Shown: one piece after another, positions 10,530 to 20,779 of the stretch
Layout: every line of letters starts with the position of its first letter
Numbering within the stretch: position 1 is the stretch's first letter
From: Agapetus fuscipes
Lineage: Eukaryota; Arthropoda; Insecta; Trichoptera; Glossosomatidae
Length of the DNA: 64,000 nt
NCBI GenBank assembly: GCA_951799405.1
Contig: OX637339.1
Span: forward strand, 18,910,001 to 18,974,000
Reading direction: 5' to 3'
Translations under genes and position numbers: made by a program
The notes under the pieces: model-generated
Databases searched by the model: none
What the model was told of the DNA's origin: nothing
What the model saw: only the letters and a program-made list of their open reading frames with translations

Positions 10530-10673
10530 GCGGTATTTATATTTGAGCGCTGACCAGAGGGAAGTCACTCGCAACACAGAGCTCTCAGCTCCAAGACCTG
10601 TAGTGGAAAAAGTGACAGTCACAGTGTCGCTCGAGTCGAAAACAGGAGTCGCCCAAATACACAATAAAAAATG
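10530..10673 (+). promoter_or_regulatory. ImpL2: Candidate ImpL2 core promoter and 5' exon
   Basis: A TATA-like box (tatttata, 10534-10541) lies about 33 bp upstream of an initiator-like tcactc (10565-10570). GC-richer sequence follows and ends at a good splice donor, aaaaatg|gtgaga (10674). The last three exon bases are an ATG preceded in frame by TAA. They join in frame to the next exon at 11616. The promoter call is inference from motif spacing. Confidence 0.55.
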
Positions 10674-13600
10674 GTGAGATTTAAAAAAATAAAAATGGAT
10701 ATTTCACTTTTGGATTATTACCTGTTTTGCGCACGTTTTTTTGTTTTGTTTTGTAGTATTTTTTTAATGATTTTGAAACATTCCGTTTTATTTGGTAGTT
10801 GAATCACGATTTACGTAAATATACAACGTAAAAAAATACTGATAGTATTTTCATTTTTTAAATACCTTATATGTATTTGCAATTTAGATTATAGATCTAT
10901 CGATATTAGCACTGATATCTGCGAAAACCCCACTTCAACAAAAGGGGTTGGTAAAACGTAGTTTTATTTTCACAATAATATTTTATACCTCGAGCACTTT
11001 CGACCTTCAATACTTGGGTCATTATCAAGAGTGATGTATGTCAAATTAAAATTATTCAAAAGTGGTTGGTGTAAGGCCGGCCCACTTGCATTTAAAAATA
11101 AATCGGTTCCACATGACACATGCAATCCTTTGGGGAAAAACGTGATAAAAAGTTGCAATATATGTATAGCTGAGTTACATATTACGTTTACGTCTTTAGA
11201 TCATTTTCCTTGAATTAAAAGGTGGTACGAGACTGACCACCAATACCGTAGAAATGGTTTACTTTCCCGATGTCAACCTTGTTTTATTTTCATTAGAGAT
11301 TTTTTTTAAATTCTGGTTTAAAAGTTCAAATGTAGCATGTGTAAGCGCGAACGTTCACGTGTCTGTTTGTGGCCCTCAATTCAATATGAATCTTAAATGT
11401 CCATGTATCTTTGCAACTCAGATTATAGATTATAAGCATCTGTTGAACCAGGGTAAAAGTTATCATCAAAAGACGTGGATTTGAACCAGCATTGTTTTTA
11501 TCTCAAACACGCCAGTCAACAGTCTCATCTTGAGCCGATTGGCCATGGCATTGACAAACAGATCCCGGCAAGAGTCATTCCACAGTCATTGAAATGATTT
11601 TTTTTTTGTCTCCAGGTCCCGATGTCTCTGAGGAGTATAGTGATGTGCCTCAGCATGATGCTGCTGGCGGTGCACGCAGCCAGGATACCAGCCTTCGCGC
11701 TGGCTGACATGGAAGACCAGGAGGAATCCAACGAGCTCCAGCCCAACGGTAAGCGTCGTACTCCTCGATTGCCATGTTATGTGCAGATTCTGTCAAAATG
11801 TGGTGTTTGTTTTTCTGAAAGTGGTATTTATATCTAAATGTGTGATTTTTACTTTTGCACAAATGTGGCATTGTCAAATTAAAATGTGTCATTTATATCT
11901 ACCTAGGTACTTAAAAAGGTGGCATTTAGAATCCAAATTATGGCCTCTATTTTCAAAATGTTGTTTTTTTAATTGTGTTATTTATAATACCATTAATTGA
12001 TGAGGCATTCACTTTCTAACCTTTCATTTTTGAACACTGAAAACAAATAATTCAAAATGTGCCATTTAGAACCGAAATTGTGGCATCTATATTCAAAATG
12101 TTGTATTTTCATCTTTATGTACCATTTATTTTAATGGAATATTGCACCAGAGTATGTGATGACAGTGGCATTTAAAACCCCAAAATTGTGCCTTTCAATT
12201 ACACCCAGAATATGTCATTTTAAACCATGGAGTTTTAAACCTAAAACGGGTATTTTTTAATTCAAAGTGTGGCATTCTAATGTGCCATTTTCAAAGTAAA
12301 ATGTGAGATTATTTCCATAGAATGGTCACCGAAATATATGTTCACAGTAAGTATGTAACTAAGGCCCTAGCATTTAAAATCCAAAGGGTGAAAATTACAT
12401 CTGAAAGTTATAATTCAAATTGTGACATTTCCAATCATAAATGTGGCATTTCCAATCTTAAATGTGACATTTCCAATCTTAAATATGGCATTTCCAATTT
12501 TAAATGTGACATTTCCAATCTTAAATGTGCCATTGTTTCCATAGAACTTAACCTCAAAACCTCAAAACGAATGTGGCATTTAGTTGCATCAATGCGTTCC
12601 AGTTGCTAAATTTTATTGTTTGGTTTTGCAGGTCCCCCCGCCGTGCTGTCGTCCTCCTGGGTGCAGATAGACCAGGCCCCAACACCCCTGGCCAGGAGGG
12701 CGCCCGGAGAGACCCTGGAGCTGAACTGCGACGCCATGGGATCCCCTCCTCCCGTCATCACCTGGCTGAGAGACGGAGTACCAATCACAGAGGTGAATAC
12801 ATCATCCTTCCTTTTTCCCAAATATCTCACTAGGAGTCCAAGCTCAAATAGATTAGACCGTCAGTTTGGGTTTCTATGGTCTACGGCAGATCAAGCTTGT
12901 CAATAACTGTCCACCAATGGAGGCAAGGAAAGCACTAGTAAATGCATTTGTGGCGTCGAAAATAGACTACTGCAGTAGCTTATATGCAGGCCAACCAAAG
13001 TGCCAATTAAACAGAATATAATTGTTTATTAATGCATGTGCTTTAGCATTATCGCTGGTCAGTCGAAATTTACACACATTACTCCTCTTCTCCAGAAGCT
13101 TCACTGGCTCCGTGTCCCAGGGTGCGTTGAGTTTAAAGTATGAAGACAAGCAGATTTCTGGCATCATTTGCACAAGCGCTCTTGGAGTGATGAAGTAGTG
13201 AATACTTCTCATGTTTCATTATGTAACTGAAGTGAATCAGTTCTTGCCTCTTGATGGACATCAGGAGCTTGGCTTTGGTATTTATGCGGAAAATCTGACG
13301 ATACACTCACATTTCAAAGGCAGTGATTCTGTTCTCGAGGCACTGTGTAAGTTTGGACCCTTACATGCCATAGAGTACAATCGGAACGACATAGAGTGAT
13401 TGAAGAAGAACTTGTCTTGTCTTGTATCCTGCCGCAATTCCTATAGGGGTGGCCGGTACCTCCACACGTACAAGTGCCTCCATTTGACTCTGTCCTTGCA
13501 TACTTATTTCATCTCATCTAATTTCATTACTCTTTTCATGCACTCTCTTCTCTTGTTTCCACTCTGTAAATTCCATTCGTTCGCAATCTCACTTATCTAA

Positions 13601-16535
13601 TCAATCTATTCTTTCCTAGGTCTTCCCCTTCCACGCTTACCTATTACATTCCCTTAATACACTTTTTTTGTCAGTCGGTCTTCACTCATCCTTTCAATAT
13701 GTCCAAACCATCGCATCACACTTCTTTGAACTTTCACTTTCACGCTTTCTTTTACTCTTCGCATTCATTCAGAACCCATTCGTTTCGCAAGGACCATTCT
13801 TTAAATTGGCTTATCTGATCTTCCAGGGTGAGGAGTACTCCAGCAACATGGTGGGCGACTCCTCCGGGAGGGGCATGGCCAAGGTTAGAGCTACGCTTCT
13901 GGTCAACAACATCCTGCCAGCGGAGAGAAGTGTCTACACCTGCCTGGCACAGGCGGCTGACAAGAGTGCACAGGCCACTTCCACTGTCTATACTCAAGGT
14001 GAGAGAACAATCCATTCCCAAGTTTACAGCTACGCTGCTGGTCAGCAACATCCTGCCAGCGGTTACTCATTATTTTTTTCATTGTTTACCAATTCAGAAC
14101 ATAAGAATATTTATAATCAAAATTCACACAAGCCTGTGTCTCTGAAGCTGGGCGAGGGATCTCTTTTCTTTTCTGTCGATCATCTTTTGTTTTCACTTCT
14201 ATTAAACACTTTAGTTACAGTGCATATCCCTGTTGATTAACCAACTCCGACCTCTGACCCACGCCCTGTATATCCATCCCATCCGGGGATGTGTCATAGG
14301 ACTCGCTTGCAAAACATTTATATAGATGCAAGTGGCAGAAGGCCCTCCCGTGAGGCTAACACTCTCTCCAGTGTAAAACAAGACAAGGTGGCTCAGAACA
14401 CAAACAAGCAATGATAGCCACAAGTGAAGGATTAACCAACTGACAAATTGCTTGATACTCTTTCCAGGTGCCGTCCACCCGACCAACCTCACGTCCTACG
14501 TGCTGCTGAACCAGGAGGCCCTGTCAGCCCCGAGCAGGCCGCGCATCTTGCTGCACTACGTCAACATGCTGGAGGAGACGGGCAGTGCGCTGCTGCTGCC
14601 CTGCAAGGCCTGGGGGCACCCAAGACCCCACGTCACGTGGTACGACAGCAGTGACAGGCCCATCCTGCCCAACAACCACAGGTTCAAGGTAATATATTCA
14701 CAATATATCCACAATTCACGCATCATGAGGAGCTACTTCGGGAGACTGGATTTAGAAGCCTGGAAACGAGGCACAACAGGTCCCTTGTGTTGCTCTCTCA
14801 TAAGGTCATCTAATCTAATCTAATCTAAGTTGCAAAGATATGTTACATTGGAGATTCACATTACATGCATTCTCACAACCAGACACGTACAAGTTCGCGC
14901 TTGCACATGCCTCATGTGAACCTACAACATAAAAACCAAATCTCTAATGGACATACACCCTGCAACTCTTGCCGTCCTTCCCTGAGACAGGGGTAACATT
15001 GGCAAAGTGAACCATTTTTACAGCATGGGTGGTCAGCCGCATACCAGCCTTTAAGTCAAGGAACATACACAACACACGTCATCAACGGCTTAATTGACAG
15101 TCCCATTCTGTTGGAGGGCTACAGGTTGTATGTGCCTGACGACTACACCTGAGGGTGAGTCCATTGCATACACACAAGTTCCTGCTTTCGCACGAAGACA
15201 ACTGGCCAGGCAAAATTCGTTGGTTAATTGCATTCCTCTTCACAAATCTATTTAAAAATATATATGTGTAGCTTAGTTGTAACAAAGCACATAAGTATGT
15301 AAGATATCTGAGCTATCTTGTTTGGAAGATTTTAAAGTCTTTGAAGAGTCCAACTAACAAGTGCTTTTATCCTTCCAGGTAATGCAATCCGGAGAGCTCC
15401 TGGTGGCCGGCCTGCGCTGGTCCGACATGGGCAGCTACACCTGCGTGGTGAAGAACCAGCTGGGCAAGGAATCCATGTCTACCTTCGTGTACCCGCTCAA
15501 AGAGGTTAGAACCATTTCATACATCTATACTTATAATGCTCTCTGTGGTTACACTCCTCCGAAACTGCTTGATGGATGTTTATGAAATTTTGTGCACATA
15601 TTTGAGAGGTATGAGAATCGGCCAACCAGTAACTCAACACGTAATTGTAGGCGCAAGATAGTTTGCTGAAATATCCCACAGTTTCAGATGAAAAATAAAC
15701 AGATGTCGCTGCTCCACAACACAACACATATGCAGAGTGTCATCATTTTTCAGATTTAAGCCCCGAGTGTACACACACTTTCATCACAGTTTTCATCAAG
15801 ATCATCTTCATTTTTGCACTTTCATGCTGAAGAAGCCCATCATAGACATGGGCGAAAAGTCCGGAAACTCCAGCTCCCATTGACCACGGCCGATCATTAA
15901 TTAAAGTGACTTTTAAAGAAGAAGAATACATATTTTTAACAATCCTTTTCAACACTCAATCATACTGCATTGGACAGTTCAATCTAAATGTAAATCTAAG
16001 CTGCAAAGATATATATCATTTAAGATTCATATTAAACGCATTCCCACAAGCAGATATGTATAATTTTGCGCTCACACATGCCGCATGTGGACCTGCAATA
16101 TAAAAAACCCAATCTCAAATGAACATAAACCCTGCAACTCTTGCCGAGCTTCCCTGAAACAGGGGTGACATTGGCAAAGTAAACCATTTTTTACAGTATG
16201 GGTGGTCAGCCTCATACCAACCTATAAGTAAGGGATATCATCATCATTATTGCACTTTCACCCTGAAGAAGCCCATCGTAGACATGGGGGAAAAGTCCGG
16301 AAGCTCCAGCTCCCATAGACCAAGGCCGATCATTAATGGAAGTGATTTTTAAAGAAGAAGAATACATATTTTTAACAATTCTTTTCAAAACTCAATCATA
16401 CTGCATTGGACAGGTCAATCATTGCACCAAATTCAGTAGAAAAGAAGCTTTCATTCTTTTTCAACAGATGGTAGTTTTTTTTAATATGCTTGTTTCTAAT
16501 AAATAATTATTGTATTGTTTCAGAACGACAACTGA
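10671..16535 (+). CDS. ImpL2: ImpL2-like secreted two-Ig-domain protein
   Basis: Exons: 10671-10673 (ATG only, inferred), 11616-11748, 12632-12792, 13827-13998, 14468-14688, 15379-15504 and 16524-16535. All introns are GT-AG and in frame, giving 275 residues; 272 if translation starts at the ATG at 11622. Residues 1 to about 22 form a hydrophobic signal peptide (VMCLSMMLLAVHA). Ig domain 1 has C78, W90 and C138 (VYTCLAQA). Ig domain 2 has C202, W214 and C252 in DMGSYTC. There is one N-glycosylation sequon (NLT, 163-165). The layout and length fit IMP-L2, which in Drosophila binds insulin-like peptides outside the cell and dampens insulin signalling. That role here is by family. The last exon codes only NDN and the stop. 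The introns hold SINE-A, SINE-C, Rep-1 and LINE pieces. Confidence 0.85.
11061..11178 (+). mobile_element. SINE-A 3' fragment
   Basis: Retains gtggttggtgtaaggccgg, aaataaatcggttcc and tatgtatagctgagttac. It lies in the probable first intron of ImpL2. Confidence 0.65.
11206..11432 (+). repeat. Rep-1 copy with internal deletion
   Basis: The start ttccttgaattaaaaggtgg and the tail actcagattatagattata are present. The block after the tttcaggg segment is shortened. Confidence 0.7.
11435..11510 (-). mobile_element. SINE-C 5' fragment
   Basis: In reverse it gives the B-box-like ggttcaaatccacg region and ataacttttaccctggttca, as in the fuller copy at 56812-57006. Confidence 0.5.
12421..12535 (+). 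repeat. 21-bp minisatellite in ImpL2 intron
   Basis: About five head-to-tail units of the form atgtgRcatttccaatctta. Looser tgtggcattt motifs spread over the whole intron from 11850 to 12590. No spacer structure like a CRISPR and no coding. Confidence 0.75.
12905..13200 (+). mobile_element. LINE-b fragment (L2/CR1-like RT C-terminal part)
   Basis: The translation gives PPMEARKALVNAFVASKIDY and CSSLYAG, then CQLNRI, which is the conserved region just after the RT domain of CR1/L2 elements. After breaks it ends with ctggcatcatttgcacaagc and gagtgatgaa, the same 3' end as at 17040 and 53256. Confidence 0.7.
13425..13760 (-). mobile_element. LINE-c-related relic
   Basis: On the minus strand, broken frames give RWFGHIER-like coding near 13715-13690 and a degraded K-R-rich C-terminus. 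The 3' end is the reverse of ctataggggtggccgg. It lies immediately upstream of ImpL2 exon 13827. Confidence 0.5.
14700..14815 (+). mobile_element. LINE-b short fragment
   Basis: Matches 53270 onwards (atccacaattcacgcatcat, gaggagctacttcggg). It abuts the reversed tail of the next Rep-1 copy. Confidence 0.5.
14812..15062 (-). repeat. Rep-1 copy, full length
   Basis: The reversed tail is four ctaat-type repeats; the reversed start is ctttaagtcaaggaa. It lies in the ImpL2 intron between exons 14468-14688 and 15379-15504. Confidence 0.8.
15065..15290 (+). mobile_element. SINE-C 3' part joined to a LINE-related segment
   Basis: Positions 15078-15150 match 53672-53745 (ttgacagtcccattctgttg). Positions 15155-15255 match the SINE-C 3' half (cacacaagttcctgctttcg, gaagacaactggccaggc, tcacaaatctattt). 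Confidence 0.5.
15798..16423 (+). repeat. Direct duplication of about 185 bp flanking a Rep-1 copy
   Basis: Unit 1 (15798-15980) and unit 2 (16242-16423) share gaagaagcccatc, gacatgggcgaaaagtccgg, ccgatcattaat and ctcaatcatactgcattgga in the same order. A Rep-1 copy fills the gap. The first half of each unit is one arm of the fold-back repeat found complete at 30582-30703. Confidence 0.7.
15982..16236 (-). repeat. Rep-1 copy, full length
   Basis: All reversed blocks are present, ending cctataagtaaggga. It lies between the two duplicated units described for 15798-16423. Confidence 0.8.
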
Positions 16536-16691
16536 AGCTGGACCGGTTGCCGCGCTTGTGAAGTCATTCAGTGTGTTATGTTGCCATCTGTGTCTCATAT
16601 GACGAAGTTGTTATCGTTAGCAAACCCAGTGCGCATGTCCTACCCCCTCCCTAAGCTAAATACCTAAGTTATAAATGTACCTATAAGTATG

Positions 16692-16697
16692 AATAAA
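16692..16697 (+). terminator. ImpL2: Polyadenylation signal of ImpL2
   Basis: AATAAA, 157 bp after the stop codon, in the same strand. A cleavage site is expected 10-30 bp downstream. Confidence 0.7.
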
Positions 16698-16719
16698 GGC
16701 CATCATTCAGTTGAACCTT

Positions 16720-17035
16720 TGTCTATGTTTTTTTATTTCTAATGTAATGTATTAAAGTGGAGCCGCTGAAAGAATGAATTTCTGACAGTTAAACAAATAT
16801 GTTGTTTTCTAATTTATTTAACTTTCCATTTGACCCAAAATTATAACATATACAATTATAACATAACAAAATTATAACACAACTGCAAATCCGTTTTTTT
16901 CATTCTTTAAAATATAACATATATTTCCATTTAACAGTAAATTCTTCAAAGTTACATCGTTCATACTATTACGACTTGTCAGAAATTCATTCTCTCAGCT
17001 AAGTAACTACCACTGTAAGTTTCTATACTACTTAT
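16720..17035. other. No recognisable feature
   Basis: AT-rich, with scattered attataacata motifs. It shows no open frame and no repeat-family match. Confidence 0.45.
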
Positions 17036-17039
17036 TAAA

Positions 17040-17390
17040 GAGCCAATAAGAAGAGTGTTTGGAGAGCGTGCATTTGCAGTTGCTGGTCATCTGGCCTGAA
17101 ACCGCCTGCCTCATCATGTGAGAGAGATTAGAGGACCATGTGAAGCTCCGAAATGCACTGGAAACAATCAAATTTCTGGCATCATTTGCACAAGCGCCCT
17201 TGGAGTGACTAAATCACGAAACAGCGCTCTCAAGAAATTATCAAGTCATCATTATCATCATCATCCTACAGTGTCGGATAGAACCAGCTGTTCAGTTCAG
17301 GAGTTTATCCTCAGTCGTCATGCAGAGAGGATGTCTCCTGAAGACGTTAACTACGTTGTTAAAGAAACGTCGAGAATAATGTAAGTTCTT
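17040..17390 (+). mobile_element. LINE-b 3' end
   Basis: Encodes, with breaks, VFGERAFAVAGHLA and a C-terminal KFLASFAQAPLE-type end. A short UTR (gagtgactaaatcacgaaac) and an ATC-rich tail (catcattatcatcatcatcc) follow. A 100-bp unrelated segment with gatgtctcctgaagacgtta follows the tail. Confidence 0.65.
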
Positions 17391-17610
17391 TTATAACGGT
17401 TTGTGTACTGAGTAGTTATAATTATTGTAAATATGTCAAACAACCATAATTTCAACCTAAACCTAACAAGAGCCGAGAATCTGTCTGCCAGCAATCATCT
17501 CCCATATACCAATTAAAAAACTTTGGATTGGGGACAAGATGCAAGAGAAACTTGTAGAAACATCCTGTGGGAATGTAGGGTTATCTATGACTCAGCACAT
17601 ATGCAAGTAT

Positions 17611-17850
17611 CTATAATCTAAATTGAAAAGATGTACTACATTTAAGATTCATTTTAAATGCATTCCCATAAGCAGACTCGTATAAGTTCAAGCTTACACA
17701 TACCACATGTGAACAACATAAAAACCTAATCTCAAATGAACATAAGCCCTCGGAACTGTTGCCGACCTTTCCCAAAGCAGAGGTGATATTGACAAAGTGT
17801 TTTTTTTACAGTATGGGCGGTCAGTCTCATACCAACCTATAAGTAAGGAA
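17611..17850 (-). repeat. Rep-1 copy, diverged
   Basis: Reversed tail tctataatctaaattgaaaa, middle cccaaagcagaggtgata, reversed start cctataagtaaggaa. Confidence 0.7.
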
Positions 17851-18091
17851 CAAGTATGCCTTTTAATAAGCGGAAGCACACCCTGGCAGACCTGCTTCAA
17901 GCAAAGATAATGCAGTGGCTGCCGCTAGACACTGGAGATACCTCGCATTGGTAGTTCTGGGCACGGAAAGTAAGTATTTAATCAACGGAAGAAAATCCCA
18001 ACACCAGCCTTAGAAAGTTAGGTAGTTAGAGGGCTGCAAGCAATACAGTCAAGGGAAACTTGGAGAAAAATGATCGCTAGCACAAGCATCA

Positions 18092-18165
18092 CACAATTAA
18101 GCTACATATAAAGCGTAACTTTTGCCACATCGTTCCCGAAGGGGTCGCATGTGGCGAGTGGTACA
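18092..18165 (-). mobile_element. SINE-A 3' fragment
   Basis: Reversed 3' end (ttaagctacatataaagcg) through cccgaaggggtcgcatgtgg, then interrupted by LINE-c at about 18190. Confidence 0.7.
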
Positions 18166-18189
18166 TATTCATTTTAACAGGTGAATGAT

Positions 18190-18460
18190 GATAGACTAAC
18201 AAAGTATGTATACAAAGAGAAGTGTGAAAGGAAAAAGAGGGAAGGGACGACCGAGAAAAGTATGGAGTGATCAGATTGAGGAGATTGTGAAAGAATGGGG
18301 TATACAAAGTGAGCGTAAAAGAAGAAAATGCATGAAAAAGGTGATGGATATGAATGAATTGAAAGAGGTATGTAAGGATAGGAAAAAATGGAGGCAACTC
18401 TGCAGAGGCTCTGGCCACCCCTAGCGGAATGGCGACAGAGTTACAGTTACAGTTACAGGT
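18190..18460 (+). mobile_element. LINE-c 3' end with hexamer tail
   Basis: An open frame encodes the end of a non-LTR polyprotein: GKRGKGRPRKVWSDQIEEIV, ERKRRKCMKKVMDMNELKEV, CKDRKKWRQLCRGSGHP, stop. A short UTR (ccctagcggaatggcgacag) runs into agttacagttacagttacag, the replication tail. The GRPRKxW and DRxKWR motifs mark the C-terminus in many insect LINEs. Confidence 0.75.
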
Positions 18461-18463
18461 AGG

Positions 18464-18612
18464 GGGTCGACCTTATGGCAACCACTTCACTTGAAGTAAG
18501 GGTTTCTCAGCTGCTGAGGGCGCTGGTGCTCATTTCTTGTGAAGGCTGTGTAAGCCTTGCTGGTATTTTATTTTGAGTTTGAAATAAACACAGAAACGGA
18601 AAATCATTTCTG
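18464..18612 (-). mobile_element. SINE-A middle fragment
   Basis: Follows the LINE-c tail directly. It probably continues the copy at 18092, so LINE-c is inserted in a SINE-A; the missing part is the segment around ttacaggtaagg. Confidence 0.6.
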
Positions 18613-18635
18613 ATAAGCAACTCGTAACTAAAAAT

Positions 18636-18920
18636 GCAACTAAGCTACACATATAGAGGCCTTTGGAACTTATTTATTTTTACAGTTAAGGGGGCCGGCT
18701 TACGCCTACCACTTCACTTGAAGTGAGGATTTTCTCAGCTCCTGAGGCGGCTGGTACTCATTTCTTGTGAAGGCGGAGTAAACCTTGCCAGTATTTTATT
18801 TTAGGCTTGAAATGAACACCGAAACGGGAAATCATTTCTGACACCCTCGCCTCGGTGGGATTCGAACCCGAGCTCTCGGCATGGAATGCAAGCACTCTAC
18901 CACCTGAGCTATCGACCGGA
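18636..18920 (-). mobile_element. SINE-A copy, full length
   Basis: Ends with an intact tRNA-like head: reverse B box gggattcgaaccc and A-box region ctctaccacctgagctatcg. Confidence 0.85.
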
Positions 18921-18940
18921 CGGGGGCGATAGCTCAGGGC

Positions 18941-19016
18941 GACACCCTCGGTGGGAATCGAATCCGAGCTCTCGGCACAGAATGCAAACACTCTGCTAAC
19001 TAAGTTATCGACCGGA
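18941..19016 (-). mobile_element. SINE-A head fragment
   Basis: Only the tRNA-like unit is present, next to a complete copy. The B box is altered (gggaatcgaatcc). Confidence 0.7.
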
Positions 19017-19057
19017 ATATCACAACCCTTCAGAAATAAGTGGAGCCAGTGTCTTTA

Positions 19058-19309
19058 ATAATCTATAATCTAAGTTGCAAAGATATATTAACATTTACAG
19101 CTCATATCAAATGCATGCCTGCAAACAAACATGTGTAGTTCACGCTTACAAATGCTGAATGTGTACTTACAAATAAAATCCAAACCTCAAATGAACATAA
19201 ACCCTTCAACTTTTGCCGACCTTCCCTGACACAGGGTTGACATTGGCAAAGTGAACCATTTTTTACAGTATGGGTGGACAGCCTCATACCAACCTATAAG
19301 TCAAGGAAT
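19058..19309 (-). repeat. Rep-1 copy, full length
   Basis: Belongs to a subfamily with acatgtgtagttcacgctta and aaataaaatccaaacctc, also seen at 25728 and 39773. Confidence 0.8.
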
Positions 19310-20640
19310 ACAAATAATTAATAACATTTAAGTACTTATATAAAAACAACAAAACCTTAAAAAGAAATCTATACAAAAAAAAGTCAATACTTCCCTGCAC
19401 AAAAAAATGACCAACATAAATGAATAAGCCAACATTACAAATCAACATTACAGATTAGCCGCCACTTTTTCATGCCCTTTCATACTTTGGGCAGCCTGAT
19501 AATTATCATACAAATTCAATTTTCAATTTCATTAATCTCAAGTACACAGGAAAAAAAATACTCTTAAAAATCAATAAATAGATTGTCCTCTGCACAATTC
19601 TCCGAGGCGCAAATTTGTTATGTCACACAGCCAGGCTACTAGGTGTAAAACAAACAAACACTTTGTTAGTGGTTGAAAAGCATACGTTGAGAGAAAAAAA
19701 ACAAATATTGTTTTGTAATATCAACCTTATTAAAGCAATACCTACTTGGTTTAAAAATAAAAATGACTTACATTATTCTGGTACCAGCATGGGAACACAC
19801 AGTTTTTATTTATTTAAATGTTTAAATAATCATTTTACATGTGTTAGCACAAGCTCCCAGCTGCATCTCCAATCTTGGCTTTCACATGGCACTTTATTTC
19901 ATTAACTGCATTTTCTTTAAAGCAATAATGTCAAATAACTTGTTTATTATTTTTATTTGGTATGGGCTTGGCACAAATTTTAAATTAAAATTGTAAAGTC
20001 ACATATTATCGTAGTTTCTTGGGAACAGATAAATTAATATTTTGCTATTGATTGCTAAGGATCCTTATCACATAGACCTGTGATATTTGCCGAGAGGATT
20101 ATAATTTTAAATATTGAGCAGAATCCATTATTCTATTTTTCAAGTCAGGCTTTGATTTTTTACTATATCAATAAGAACTAAAAGAAAATGTTCAGTTTTA
20201 CTAAAATTCAACCAAACTTTTTTCTTGGCAAGCAAACATTAATCTTATATCGGACTGTCGTCCTTATTAACCAGTAACAAAACCTTTTATCAACGAAATC
20301 TATGTTTTTTCCATATCAACCTGGTCGGGTGACGCCAATACACGTGCGGACCTCAATTCGAAACAATTTAATAAATAGTAATTTTGAATTAAAATGTTTT
20401 AACACGTCACGGTCCGACAGTTATTACAATAAAAAAACTACCACGGATTTATGTAATATGAGATTGCTGAAAACTTCTTATTTGCAACAATATTCATGAA
20501 AATTTTATATTTTTGGAAACTGTTTGGAAACTGTATTGTTGTAGAAATTCTCTTTCAAAATCTTAGTGCGCCAGTACTGTTTATCGGGATTTTATCTATT
20601 TTCAGGATAAATATTTTTTTACAGTGGTATCATTCTGTAG
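19310..20640. other. AT-rich spacer, nothing coding recognised
   Basis: Low-complexity AT-rich DNA. The piece 20290-20350 (caacctggtcgggtgacgcc) resembles 8300-8345 and may be a worn repeat. No splice-bounded GC-rich exon is visible. Confidence 0.5.
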
Positions 20641-20779
20641 TGTTTCTTTCGGCTGTCACTTTCATCTGTCAAACGTTGTATTATTGAATTGAAATTGTAT
20701 AATTGTATGTTGTATAATTGAATTTTCTGTGAACAATTTTGTTTTGTTAATTATTAAGTTGTTGTGATATTGGGGCGCA

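Noticed and set aside
12421..12535. CRISPR-like repeat array
   Set aside because: Units are contiguous without unique spacers, and the DNA is clearly eukaryotic.
13668..14240. 190-codon plus-strand frame as a separate gene
   Set aside because: It is ImpL2 exon 13827-13998 read through both splice sites; the flanks have no conserved coding.
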